Part shown: positions 52,187 to 60,630 of the stretch, piece by piece
How the letters are laid out: the number at the start of each line of letters is the position of its first letter
Position numbering within the stretch: the first letter of the stretch is position 1
NCBI RefSeq assembly: GCF_017642925.1
Contig: NZ_JAEPOL010000019.1
Coordinates: 1 to 64,000 of the forward strand
From: Maricaulis sp.
GTDB lineage: Bacteria > Pseudomonadota > Alphaproteobacteria > Caulobacterales > Maricaulaceae
DNA: 64,000 bases
Reading direction: 5' to 3'
Notes under the pieces: model-generated
What the model was told of the DNA's origin: nothing
Seen by the model: only the letters and a program-made list of their open reading frames with translations
The model's database searches: none
Translations under genes and position numbers: made by a program

Positions 52187-53146
52187 TCAATCCGCGCTGG
52201 AGAAGACGCCGCGGCGGGTGAATTCGGCTTCCAGCCAGGCTTCGTCCTCGAAGGGCGGGATCATCTCGCGTGCGGGTCTCAGACCGGCGGCGTGGGCGAG
52301 GGCGGCGACGCGGCCCTGGCCGTTGAACAGTGTGTCGGGCAGCATATCCGCAATCGGGTCGGCATAGGCGGTTTGCGCCGGCACGATCTGCCAGCCCGCC
52401 TCGCGCAGGGCCGCCGCGAGATCGTCGATGAAGAGTGCGGCCAGATCGTTTTCGTGCAGCAGCAGGACGTGGGCCGGAGACCGGTCCAGCGTCTCGCGGG
52501 CCAGCGTGTCGTAGAAATCGATGCCTTCGAGCAGGATATCGATATAGGCCTGACGCAGCGCGTCCATGTCGACCTCGCGCCCGGCCGCGATGGCACGCTG
52601 GACCAGCGCATCCATGTACCAGTCGTAATTGTCGACAGTGACATAGCCGTTGCGCAGGCCGCGTTCGGCGAGCCCGTGGCGCAGGGCGTCGCGGCCCTCG
52701 ACGGTGCGGCCTTCATCGAGGAAGGGAAAGCGGAAATAGGGGGTGTGACCCGGCAGGTCTTCCAAAAGACGGGTGGTGCGGTCGAGATCGGCCAGATAGT
52801 CACCGGGTTCGCTCTGCCACAGCCAGGTATGGGAATAGGAGTGGTTCGCCAGGCTGTGACCGGCGGCGGCATAGGCCTGCAGCCGGTCCAGCCCGTCCTC
52901 ACGGGCTTCGGCATTGCGGCCGGCCACGAAGATCATCGCTCCGTCGACATCGGCCCGGTCCAGCGCCTCGATCAGCGCGCGGGTCCGTCCGGAACCGGTG
53001 AAGAAGGCGCCGTCGCCGCGGGGGGCGTCGTCGAAGGTGAGCGCGATCGTGCCGCGCGTTGCGGCGGGCGCGGTCTGGGCGTCCGCGGGTGCGGAACCGG
53101 TCGAGGCGGCAAGGAGTGTCAGGGGCACAAGGTAACGCAGAAACAT
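52187..53146 (-). CDS. polysaccharide deacetylase (NodB) family protein
   Basis: 319 residues from ATG 53146 with a signal peptide (to about ADAQ). The NodB domain has the metal-binding TFDDAP (Asp-Asp) near residue 38 and HSYSH, plus FRFPFLDEG. It deacetylates a carbohydrate or amide in the periplasm. The C-terminal half (HVLLLHENDLAALFIDDLAAAL) contains the second active-site His. Only 11 bases separate its stop from that of the convergent DUF3299 gene. Confidence 0.9.
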   Translation of the reverse strand: MFLRYLVPLTLLAASTGSAPADAQTAPAATRGTIALTFDDAPRGDGAFFTGSGRTRALIEALDRADVDGAMIFVAGRNAEAREDGLDRLQAYAAAGHSLANHSYSHTWLWQSEPGDYLADLDRTTRLLEDLPGHTPYFRFPFLDEGRTVEGRDALRHGLAERGLRNGYVTVDNYDWYMDALVQRAIAAGREVDMDALRQAYIDILLEGIDFYDTLARETLDRSPAHVLLLHENDLAALFIDDLAAALREAGWQIVPAQTAYADPIADMLPDTLFNGQGRVAALAHAAGLRPAREMIPPFEDEAWLEAEFTRRGVFSSAD

Positions 53147-53183
53147 GATGTTCGGTCCGGTTGGCTGGATAGAGGGTTCGCGA

Positions 53184-54605
53184 TCAGCGCAGGCCGACTT
53201 CGCCGCGCACGGTTTCGGCGAGACTGGCGGGATCATAGGCCAGACCGTCGCGGATTACGTATTCGAGTGTGCGGATGGCGGCCGGGTCGGCTGTGAGGTC
53301 GCCGTTCAGGATCAGGAGATCGGCCCGGTAACCGGCCTGCACCAGACCCCGGTCTTCGCCCAGGCCGAGTTCGACGGCGCCGTTATGGGTCATGATCTGC
53401 ACGGTTTCGGGGACGGAGAAGCCGGCTTCCACAAGCAGTTCCAGATTCCGCTGATCGCCATAACCGGCGACGATGTGGCGGCCATTGTCCGGACCGGCGA
53501 CAAGCCGGCCGCCGGCTTCGGCAAAGCGGCGCTCGAATGCGAGGATGCTGTCGAAAAGCGCCGGTGTGAAACGGGTCGTGTCGCGGCGTTCGGCAAGCGC
53601 GGTCTGGCGGGCGTCATAGGCGGCGCGCTCGACCGGCGACAGCATCTCCAGCGCGCGCGGTTCGCCCTGCGGCCGATGGGCGAAATGGGACTCGATGATG
53701 GCCAGTGTGGAGGTCAGCGTCACGTCATGGGCGACGAGCGTGTCGATCACGGCCGAGACCGCAGGGCCGTCAATGTCGGCCTCGGTCAGGGATGACAGGG
53801 TGGAGACGCATTCGCCCGCAGGCTTGTCCTCGACCAGGTCCGACATGGAAATCAGGCCGTGCTCGATCCGGTCGATTCCCATCTCGGCCGCCTCACTGAA
53901 AGTCAAAGAGCACAGATGCCCGGTCACGGTCAGGCCGTGGGTGTGCGCCTGGTCGATGATCGCGGCTGCGATCGGCGGCGTGACGTGGCGGTAGAGCTTG
54001 AACCCGGCGACCCCGGCGGAGGCCCAGTAGTCGACGAAGTCGCGGGCGGCCTGCGGCGTGGCCGGGCGCGGCATCACCCAATTGCCCTCGGGCCCCGTCA
54101 CATAGGGCGCGGCGATGCGCATGTCCGGACCCGGACCGAGCCCGCGTGCAACCGCTCCGGCCATGTTCAGCTCGGCCATGGGAGCAGCGCTGCCGGCGGA
54201 GAACAGGGTCGTCACACCGCCGGCGAGGTAGAGATGCGGCGCGGCAAAATGGCTGACGGGCACACCCGGGTGGTGCAGGTGATTGTGCAGGCCGACAATG
54301 CCCGGCATTGCCGTCCGGCCGTCGAGCGCCACCACGTCGAACCCGTCCGGGATCGTCACGCCGCCACGATCCCCGACGGCCAGGATGCGGCCATCCTCGA
54401 TCAGGATGGTCTGGTCCTGGCGCGCCGGGGCGCCGGACCCGTCGATCAGCTGCAGACCGGTCAGGGCCAGACGCGGAGCGTCGATCCGCACATGGCGCAT
54501 CACCGAATCCGACAGGCTTTCGGGAGGCTGGGCGGTGCCGGCTGCACTCACCGCGAGGCTGGCCAGGCCGGCGGTCAGTGTCGCCGTGATGGCGCGACAG
54601 AACAT
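53184..54605 (-). CDS. secreted amidohydrolase (imidazolonepropionase-like)
   Basis: 473 residues with a signal peptide (to about GTAQ). The metal-dependent hydrolase fold shows LTGLQLIDGSGAPA, the metal pair GLHNHLHHPG, KLYRHVT, TVTGHLCSL, GIDRIEHG and the second-metal Asp in AGPDNGRHIV. Substrate unknown; probably a periplasmic cyclic amide or peptide-like compound. It is 38 bases upstream of the deacetylase, same strand. A GCTACGA/TCGTAGC inverted repeat lies just upstream. Confidence 0.88.
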   Translation of the reverse strand: MFCRAITATLTAGLASLAVSAAGTAQPPESLSDSVMRHVRIDAPRLALTGLQLIDGSGAPARQDQTILIEDGRILAVGDRGGVTIPDGFDVVALDGRTAMPGIVGLHNHLHHPGVPVSHFAAPHLYLAGGVTTLFSAGSAAPMAELNMAGAVARGLGPGPDMRIAAPYVTGPEGNWVMPRPATPQAARDFVDYWASAGVAGFKLYRHVTPPIAAAIIDQAHTHGLTVTGHLCSLTFSEAAEMGIDRIEHGLISMSDLVEDKPAGECVSTLSSLTEADIDGPAVSAVIDTLVAHDVTLTSTLAIIESHFAHRPQGEPRALEMLSPVERAAYDARQTALAERRDTTRFTPALFDSILAFERRFAEAGGRLVAGPDNGRHIVAGYGDQRNLELLVEAGFSVPETVQIMTHNGAVELGLGEDRGLVQAGYRADLLILNGDLTADPAAIRTLEYVIRDGLAYDPASLAETVRGEVGLR

Positions 54606-54620
54606 GAGGAAACTCCGGTT

Positions 54621-54654
54621 GCTACGATTCTAGCGATAGTGTTACATTCGTAGC
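54621..54654. promoter_or_regulatory. inverted repeat upstream of amidohydrolase
   Basis: GCTACGA (54621-54627) and TCGTAGC (54648-54654), perfect 7-bp arms separated by 20 bases, 16 bases upstream of the amidohydrolase ATG. It could be an operator for a dimeric or tetrameric regulator. No regulator gene is adjacent. Confidence 0.35.
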
Positions 54655-54689
54655 GTTTCTGGCAACCCGCCTCTGCAGACCGCGGTCCG

Positions 54690-56177
54690 TTACTGGCCGG
54701 GCAGCGTGCCCTCCGCGGCGCGCTGGCGGACATTGTCGAGCAACGCATCCAGGCCGGCCCGGTCATGCAGCCGGCCATCGGCGATCACGGCCGCGATGGC
54801 TTGCGTGTTTCCGATCGCGTCCAGCGGGTTCGCGTCCAGCAGGACAAGGTCGGCCTCGGCCCCGGCCTGGACGATGCCCAGCGTGCCGTCGCGGCCGAGA
54901 TACCGGGCCGGCGTCGCGGTCGCGGCGCGCAGCGCGTCCATCGGGCTCAGCCCGGCCTCGACCAGGCGGGCCAGTTCCTCATGGGCGCTGATGCCGGGAA
55001 TGATCATCGTGTCATTGGCATCAGTGCCCACCATCACCGCGACGCCTTCCTCATGCGCCAGCGCCGTGACCTGCAGTCCCAGGGCGTAGAAGCGGGCATA
55101 GTGATCGCGGACTTCGGCAGGTTCGGCGGCGGTGCGATCGAGATCGGCGTCCCAGTGCTGGCGCTGGAAACCGGGGATGTAGGCCAGCGCCGGATGGTCG
55201 CGATAGGCCGGGTCGCCGGCGCGCACATCCATCTCGCGCGTGCCGTGGGTGGGGACGTAATAGGTGCCGTTGGCCGCCAGTTCGCGCATCAGGGCGCGGC
55301 AGGTTTCCGCGTCGAAGCTGGCCACGGTGCGCGAAAGCCGTTCCGCATCGTCCGGCCATTGCGCCGTCTCATCGCCGCCGACCACGCCGCGGATGCGGGA
55401 GCGGTATTCGGCGCCGAAACCGCTGCAATCGGTGACGATGTCCTTGGCGTGCTCAAGCGTGCGCTGGCCGGCGGCCGAGGCTTCGGCGGCGGACAGCACG
55501 AGCGGGATATGGCCGGACACTTCCAGGCCGAGCTCGCCCGCCCGCGCCATCAGCCCTTCATAGGCGGCCGGGAAGATGGCGTGGTACATTTTCACCAGAT
55601 CGACGCCGCGCGCATCGAGATAATCGGCGAGGGCCCGGCCCTGCTCTTCCGTTTGCGGCATGAACATCGGATCGGCGTCCGGCGGCAGATGGCCGGTGCG
55701 GTCGCTCTGCACAAAGGCGCTCGACAGGCGCACCAGGTCCGGTCCGGCCAGCTCTCCGGCATCGATGCGGGCATTGTAGGTCACCAGATCGTCCCGGCAC
55801 AGGAAGGGCGGGGTCTGCGGCTCCCAGCAATCGCCGGCCATGTCGCGCACCGAGGTGATGCCATGGGCGAGGAAGAGGGCGAGGCTGGTCTCGGTCACCG
55901 GCGCGACATTCGTGTGCACATGCATGTCCATCAGGCCGGGGATGAGGAAACGGCCCCGGCCGTCTATGGCCCGGACGCCCTCGGGAGCTGCCGCCCGGGC
56001 GGCGGGTTCGACCGCGGCAATCAGGCCGCCGGACAGGGTGACCGTCATGTCCGGCCGGACCGTGCGGCTGGCGGGATCGATCACGGTCACATGGGTGATC
56101 TGCAGCGCGTCCTGGGCGTGTGCCGCGGTGGACAGGCACAGCGCGAGGGTCGCGGCGGCGAGGCGGGATGGCGTCAT
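54690..56177 (-). CDS. secreted amidohydrolase (imidazolonepropionase-like)
   Basis: 495 residues from ATG 56177 (GGAG upstream) with a signal peptide (to about HAQ). DMHVHTNV gives the HxH metal pair, with VKMYHAI, VSGHIPL, RTLEHAKDIVTD and VGTDANDTMI. The domain after HxH includes two Cys pairs (GDCWEPQTPPFLCRDD). Related to but clearly distinct from the amidohydrolase at 53184. Separate transcription unit from that gene by 84 bases. Substrate unknown. Confidence 0.88.
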   Translation of the reverse strand: MTPSRLAAATLALCLSTAAHAQDALQITHVTVIDPASRTVRPDMTVTLSGGLIAAVEPAARAAAPEGVRAIDGRGRFLIPGLMDMHVHTNVAPVTETSLALFLAHGITSVRDMAGDCWEPQTPPFLCRDDLVTYNARIDAGELAGPDLVRLSSAFVQSDRTGHLPPDADPMFMPQTEEQGRALADYLDARGVDLVKMYHAIFPAAYEGLMARAGELGLEVSGHIPLVLSAAEASAAGQRTLEHAKDIVTDCSGFGAEYRSRIRGVVGGDETAQWPDDAERLSRTVASFDAETCRALMRELAANGTYYVPTHGTREMDVRAGDPAYRDHPALAYIPGFQRQHWDADLDRTAAEPAEVRDHYARFYALGLQVTALAHEEGVAVMVGTDANDTMIIPGISAHEELARLVEAGLSPMDALRAATATPARYLGRDGTLGIVQAGAEADLVLLDANPLDAIGNTQAIAAVIADGRLHDRAGLDALLDNVRQRAAEGTLPGQ

Positions 56178-56343
56178 GGGCAAGGGCTCCTTGGCGTTTT
56201 CAGGCTGCGGAAATCGCAGCGGGTCTGAGCCCTTGGATGCGGGCATCGCCCGATCCGGATGACGCTGAAAAAAGATCGCCTGCCCGTCATCCGTGGCAGC
56301 ATGTGCCTGCATCAAAGCGCAAACAGGCAGGCTGGAGGTCGCC

Positions 56344-56721
56344 GTGGAAGACGATATCGTCGCCAAACTCATCCCGATCCTGGTGGTGGCATTCCTGGCC
56401 GCCATCCCGATCAGCGCGCAGTTCTTTGCCTACCGCAAACGCAAGGCGGATCTCGCCACGATCCGGTTGCTCGTCGAGCGCTGCGAGACCGTCGACCAGG
56501 CCGCGCTGGCGCAGATCGCCGGCGGGACGCGGCGGCGTTTCCGCGACCTGCGGCGCGGGCTGATCCTGCTGGCGCTGGTCCTGCCCGGTCTTGTGCTGGC
56601 CTTCCTGATGGAGAGCCTGCGGGCCCAGCTCTTCGTGCTGGCGATTGCCGGCCTGCCCTTCACGCTGGGACTGGTGCATCTGGCTTTTCACTTCTTGCTG
56701 GCCGGCCGGGACGAGCCCTAG
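56344..56721 (+). CDS. small membrane protein, unknown
   Basis: 125 residues from GTG 56344 with GGAGG upstream. One N-terminal helix (LIPILVVAFLAAIPISAQFFAY), a basic/amphipathic middle with an ERCETVDQAALAQIAGG segment, and two more hydrophobic segments (LILLALVLPGLVLAFLM, LFVLAIAGLPFTLGLVHLAFHFLLAG). Six bases before the ECF sigma gene, so co-transcribed. No zinc-type anti-sigma (HXXXCXXC) motif is present, yet it could be a membrane anti-sigma or sensor. Confidence 0.72.
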   Translation: MEDDIVAKLIPILVVAFLAAIPISAQFFAYRKRKADLATIRLLVERCETVDQAALAQIAGGTRRRFRDLRRGLILLALVLPGLVLAFLMESLRAQLFVLAIAGLPFTLGLVHLAFHFLLAGRDEP

Positions 56722-56727
56722 CGGCCG

Positions 56728-57300
56728 ATGACCCGCCGGACGCTCCGTCAGATCAGCGACAGCAAGCTGATCCCGCTGTGCCAGGCAGCAGGGGATGCTG
56801 ATGCGTTCGAAGAACTGGTGCGCCGGCACCAGGCGGCCCTGACCGATTTTCTCACCGCCTCGATCCGTCACCGGCAGGATGCCGAGGACCTCGCCCAGTC
56901 GGCGCTGATCAAGGCCTTCATCCATATCCGCCGCTATGACGGCCGGTCGGCTTTCCGCACCTGGTTGTTCGCCATCGGCTATCGCGAGCTGTTGATGCTG
57001 GCCCGGCGGCAGCGCTCGCACCGGCGCATTCTCGACCGGTTGCGCGGCGAGGTGCGGCCGGTGGTGACCGGCGATCCGGACTGGCCGATCGATGTGCGGT
57101 CTGCGCTGGACGCGCTCGCGCCGGAAGAACGCGATGTTGCGATCCTGTGCGAGATCGGCGGGCTGACGCATGTCGAGGCATCCCGGGCGCTCAAAGTGCC
57201 GCTGGGGACGCTGAAGTCACGGGTCAAACGCGCAAAGGAGCGGCTGGCAGCGCGGCTTGCCCCGCAAGACGAGGAGGACAGACATGAGCCGTCTGACTGA
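56728..57300 (+). CDS. ECF RNA polymerase sigma factor
   Basis: 190 residues. Region 2 spans about 28-95 (FEELVRRHQAALTDFLTASIRHRQDAEDLAQSALIKAFIHIRRYDGRSAFRTWLFAIGYRE) and region 4 about 125-175 (ALDALAPEERDVAILCEIGGLTHVEASRALKVPLGTLKSRVKRAKERL). It is flanked by two small membrane proteins in one operon, which may regulate it. The C-terminal end is acidic/charged (EEDRHEPSD). Target genes cannot be predicted. Confidence 0.9.
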   Translation: MTRRTLRQISDSKLIPLCQAAGDADAFEELVRRHQAALTDFLTASIRHRQDAEDLAQSALIKAFIHIRRYDGRSAFRTWLFAIGYRELLMLARRQRSHRRILDRLRGEVRPVVTGDPDWPIDVRSALDALAPEERDVAILCEIGGLTHVEASRALKVPLGTLKSRVKRAKERLAARLAPQDEEDRHEPSD

Positions 57301-57526
57301 CCGGGGCCGGCGGCGGGCCGCGATACTGTCGATCCGGCTGCGGCTGGTGCGTCACGGCCGGTCGATCGTGTCGACGCTGATCCTGCTGGCCTGGCTGGCC
57401 GGCCTCGGCTTCGCCCTGCCGGTCGTTGCCGATTTTGCCGAACAGGACACGCCGGGCTTCGGCCTGGTCGTGCTGTACATCGCCCTGTCCGCCCTGGCGC
57501 TGGCCTGGTGCGAAAGCGAGGGCTAG
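57284..57526 (+). CDS. small membrane protein overlapping the sigma gene
   Basis: 80 residues from ATG 57284 (GAGGAGGACAGAC upstream), overlapping the sigma gene by 17 bases in another frame. Strongly basic N-terminus (RGRRRAAILSIRLRLVRHGR) and two hydrophobic segments (STLILLAWLAGLGFALPVVA, GFGLVVLYIALSALALAWC). No known family. Tight coupling to the sigma factor suggests a role in sigma activity. Confidence 0.7.
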   Translation: MSRLTDRGRRRAAILSIRLRLVRHGRSIVSTLILLAWLAGLGFALPVVADFAEQDTPGFGLVVLYIALSALALAWCESEG

Positions 57527-57589
57527 TCAGCGACCCGGCTGTACCGTCAAGCATTGTTGCGACGCAGCAAACAAAGTCGAAAAAAGAAA

Positions 57590-57607
57590 TTGCTACCGGT
57601 GTCATTA
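57590..57607 (+). promoter_or_regulatory. LacI-type operator, distal copy
   Basis: ATTGCTACCGGTGTCATT (57590-57607), an imperfect palindrome centred on ACCGGT with a CATT right arm. 100 bases upstream of an almost identical copy. Centred 183 bases before receptor E. Confidence 0.65.
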
Positions 57608-57689
57608 TTATGCAGCATGCGGCTCATCCATGCTGGACGCCCGGTCTTCTGTGTTCACCTCCTTTGGTGCTGGATCGTCGGGTCGAGAA

Positions 57690-57707
57690 ATGCTACCGGT
57701 GTCATTG
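57690..57707 (+). promoter_or_regulatory. LacI-type operator, proximal copy
   Basis: AATGCTACCGGTGTCATT (57690-57707) fits AATG-N2-ACCGGT-N2-CATT, a symmetric site of LacI-family sugar repressors. It is 75 bases upstream of the receptor E ATG. 15 consecutive bases are shared with the distal copy at exact 100-base spacing, so looping repression is plausible. Confidence 0.7.
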
Positions 57708-57781
57708 CCGGATTTCGCCAGCCAGCCATGGCGGGAACACGAAAGCGGACCGGAAAACCGGCCGCATGCGGGGAGGAAATT

Positions 57782-60553
57782 ATGAGACACTTCAACAAGC
57801 CGACGGCCAAGCTGCGTCTGCTCGCCGGTTGCGCGCCGGCCGGCCTCGTTCTGGCAGCCGCGCTGGGCGGAATGGCTGCGGCGCAGGACAGTGCCGAAAC
57901 GTCGACCAATGACGTCATCACCGTCACCGGTTACCGGCAATCGCTGGCTGCGGCCCTCGATGTGAAACGCGACTCGTCGGGCGTCGTCGATGCAATCGTT
58001 GCCGAAGACATTGCCGCATTCCCGGACCTGAACCTGGCCGAATCCATCCAGCGCATCCCCGGCATCTCGATCAACCGGGTGGCCGGCGAGGGCCGCCAGA
58101 TCACGGTGCGCGGTCTGGGCGCCGACTTCACGCGGGTCCGCATCAACGGCATGGAAGCGCTGTCGACCACGGGCGGCTCGGATGCGTCCGGCGGCTCAAA
58201 TCGCGGTCGCGGCTTCGACTTCAACACGTTCGCGTCCGACCTCTTCAACGAGATCCGCGTCACCAAGACGACGTCCGCGTCGATGGATGAAGGTTCGCTG
58301 GGGGCAACGGTCGACCTGCGCACGGCGCGCGCCCTGGACTATGATCCGGGCCTGACCGCCGCCGTGTCCGCGCAGATGGGCTATAACAGCCTCTCCGAGG
58401 AAACCAGCCCGCGCTTTGCCGGCCTCCTGTCCTGGACGAATGACGACCGGAGCTTCGGCGTCAACCTGTCGCTGGCCTATACGGACCGCACGATCATCGA
58501 GGAAGGCTTCTCGACCGTGCGCTGGCAGGACGGCAATTTCCGTTCGGTCGACGGCCAGGCCTGTCCGGCCGGTCCGGGATGTTCGGACATCGACACCAAT
58601 TCGCTGGTCTATCACCCGCGCATCCCGCGCTATGGCCGGCTGACGAACGAGCAGGAACGCCTCGGCATTACCGGCGGCCTGCAATTCCGTCCGAGCGAGC
58701 GCACGACGATCTCGCTGGACGCCCTCTACTCCCGCTTCGATGCGACCCGGGTGGAGAACTTCCTGGAAGTCTTCTTCCGCAGCCAGGAAGGTGTGATCGA
58801 CGTCCGCGACTACACGATCGACGCCAGCCGCAACATCATGGACTCGGGCACGTTCGATATCAGCGGGAATGCCAATGGCACCCATCCGATCCGTTCGGAA
58901 GGCCGCTATGACGAGCTGACCACAGACTTCACCCAGTTCACCCTGGATGTGGAACACGACTTCACGGATCGCCTGCGCGGCCAGTTCATCGCCGGCACGG
59001 TGGAATCGGAGTTCGACAATCCGGTCCAGACCACGATCCTGTTCGACGCGATCGGGGATGTGACGGGCTATTCCTACGACTTCCGCAACAGCCACAACAC
59101 GCCGGCCATCGACTTCGGCTCGCTGGATGTGACCGACCCGTCGCAATTCCAGTTCACCGAAGTGCGCGACCGGCCGCAATCGGTCACCAACTCCTTCGAC
59201 ACGATTTCCGGCTCGCTGGAATACGACGTCAATGACAACTGGTCGGTGTCCGGCGGGATCTCGTTCAAGCAATATGACTTCGAGACCCGGGAAGCGCGGC
59301 GCGAGAACACCAATGGCTCGGTGGTCTGCAACCTGCCGGGCGTGAACTGTCCGGTTGGCGCGACCGGCCTGCCGATCACGTCGGACCTCTACACCGTCCT
59401 GACCGGCTTCGGCAGCGGTCTGGGCATGCCGGGCGGCAATGATACCGCCTGGATCATCCCGAATATCCAGGCTGCTGCGGCGGCTGCCGGCATCTACTCG
59501 ATCCCGGGCTCCGTCCAGGCCGGCAACCAGCGCTCGGTCAGCGAGGAAGATCTCGGCGGCTTCATCCAGGCCGACTTCCAGACCATGCTCGGCTCGATCC
59601 CGGTGCGCGGCGACATCGGCGTACGCTATGTCGAGACGACCACGTCGGCGACGGGTCTGGTGAGCGGCACGGAAGTCACCGTCGAACGCAGCTATGAAGA
59701 CACGCTGCCGTCACTGAACATTGCCTTCGACATGACCGACGAATTCGTCATCCGCCTCGGCGCCGCCAAGGTGATGGCCCGTCCGTCGCTGGGCAATCTG
59801 ACGCCGGGCGGCAGCCTGGACAGCTTCAACGGCCCGCCCTTCCGCTACAATGCGGGCAATCCGGGTCTCGATCCCTATCGCGCCAACACTTATGACGCCT
59901 CCTTCGAATGGTATTTCGCGGAAGAGGCCCTGTTCGCGGTCAGCGTCTTCTACAAGGATGTGAGCAGCTTCTTCACATCCTCGCAGTCGGTGGAAGTGCC
60001 CTACAGCCAGTCCGGCCTGCCCGCCAACCTGCCGCCGGCCTCCAGCCCGCTCTACAACCTGATCCAGGGGGGCGGGGATCCGCTGGTCGAGATCAGCCAG
60101 GTCTCGAATGGCGGCGATGCCAGCGTGCAGGGTTTCGAAGTGGCCTATCAGCAGCCCTTCACCTTCCTGCCGGAGCCGTTCCACAATTTCGGCTTCCAGG
60201 GCAATTACACCTATGTGGACAGCGACGAGATCAACGGCTTCTCGCCGAACGCCTACAACGCCACCCTCTATTACGAGGATGAGCGCCTGTCGGCCCGGAT
60301 CTCGGCGGCCTATCGCGATGCCTATGTGACCCGCGATGCCAATTCGGCGGGCCGCGACGAGCGGGGTGTCGACTCCAGCTTCAACCTGGATTTCGCCTCC
60401 TCCTACCAGCTCAACGAAATGATCGATCTGACCTTCGAGGCGATCAATCTGACCGACGAGTTCGAGCAGCAGCTCTTCGACGCGGGTGATCTGGTGGATG
60501 TCTATCACCACACCGGCACGGAATATCTCTTTGGTATCCGGGCCCGCTTCTAG
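57782..60553 (+). CDS. TonB-dependent receptor E (Xanthomonas-Caulobacter type)
   Basis: 923 residues from ATG 57782 with GGGGAGGAAATT upstream. Signal peptide to about AAAQ. The plug: DVITVTGYRQSLAAALDVKRDSSGVVDAIVAEDIAAFPDLNLAESIQRIPGISINR and ITVRGLGADFTRVRINGMEA, the hallmark of the receptor family used for plant and algal oligosaccharides. The barrel ends in YLFGIRARF. LacI-type operators precede it, and two esterases and a 2-keto-3-deoxygluconate kinase are nearby. Cargo is probably a uronate-containing oligosaccharide. Confidence 0.92.
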   Translation: MRHFNKPTAKLRLLAGCAPAGLVLAAALGGMAAAQDSAETSTNDVITVTGYRQSLAAALDVKRDSSGVVDAIVAEDIAAFPDLNLAESIQRIPGISINRVAGEGRQITVRGLGADFTRVRINGMEALSTTGGSDASGGSNRGRGFDFNTFASDLFNEIRVTKTTSASMDEGSLGATVDLRTARALDYDPGLTAAVSAQMGYNSLSEETSPRFAGLLSWTNDDRSFGVNLSLAYTDRTIIEEGFSTVRWQDGNFRSVDGQACPAGPGCSDIDTNSLVYHPRIPRYGRLTNEQERLGITGGLQFRPSERTTISLDALYSRFDATRVENFLEVFFRSQEGVIDVRDYTIDASRNIMDSGTFDISGNANGTHPIRSEGRYDELTTDFTQFTLDVEHDFTDRLRGQFIAGTVESEFDNPVQTTILFDAIGDVTGYSYDFRNSHNTPAIDFGSLDVTDPSQFQFTEVRDRPQSVTNSFDTISGSLEYDVNDNWSVSGGISFKQYDFETREARRENTNGSVVCNLPGVNCPVGATGLPITSDLYTVLTGFGSGLGMPGGNDTAWIIPNIQAAAAAAGIYSIPGSVQAGNQRSVSEEDLGGFIQADFQTMLGSIPVRGDIGVRYVETTTSATGLVSGTEVTVERSYEDTLPSLNIAFDMTDEFVIRLGAAKVMARPSLGNLTPGGSLDSFNGPPFRYNAGNPGLDPYRANTYDASFEWYFAEEALFAVSVFYKDVSSFFTSSQSVEVPYSQSGLPANLPPASSPLYNLIQGGGDPLVEISQVSNGGDASVQGFEVAYQQPFTFLPEPFHNFGFQGNYTYVDSDEINGFSPNAYNATLYYEDERLSARISAAYRDAYVTRDANSAGRDERGVDSSFNLDFASSYQLNEMIDLTFEAINLTDEFEQQLFDAGDLVDVYHHTGTEYLFGIRARF

Positions 60554-60580
60554 ACGGTCTCACCTCCCGGACGCCTGACT

Positions 60581-60608
60581 GGGCCCGGCCGGTTCTCCGG
60601 CCGGGCCC
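60581..60608 (+). repeat. intercistronic hairpin receptor E/hydrolase
   Basis: GGGCCCGGCCGG (60581-60592) and CCGGCCGGGCCC (60597-60608), perfect 12-bp stem with a TTCT loop. A weak T-rich stretch (TATTTT) follows at some distance. It probably dampens transcription into the hydrolase gene. Confidence 0.65.
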
Positions 60609-60630
60609 ATGTATTTTCAGCGAGGCTTGC

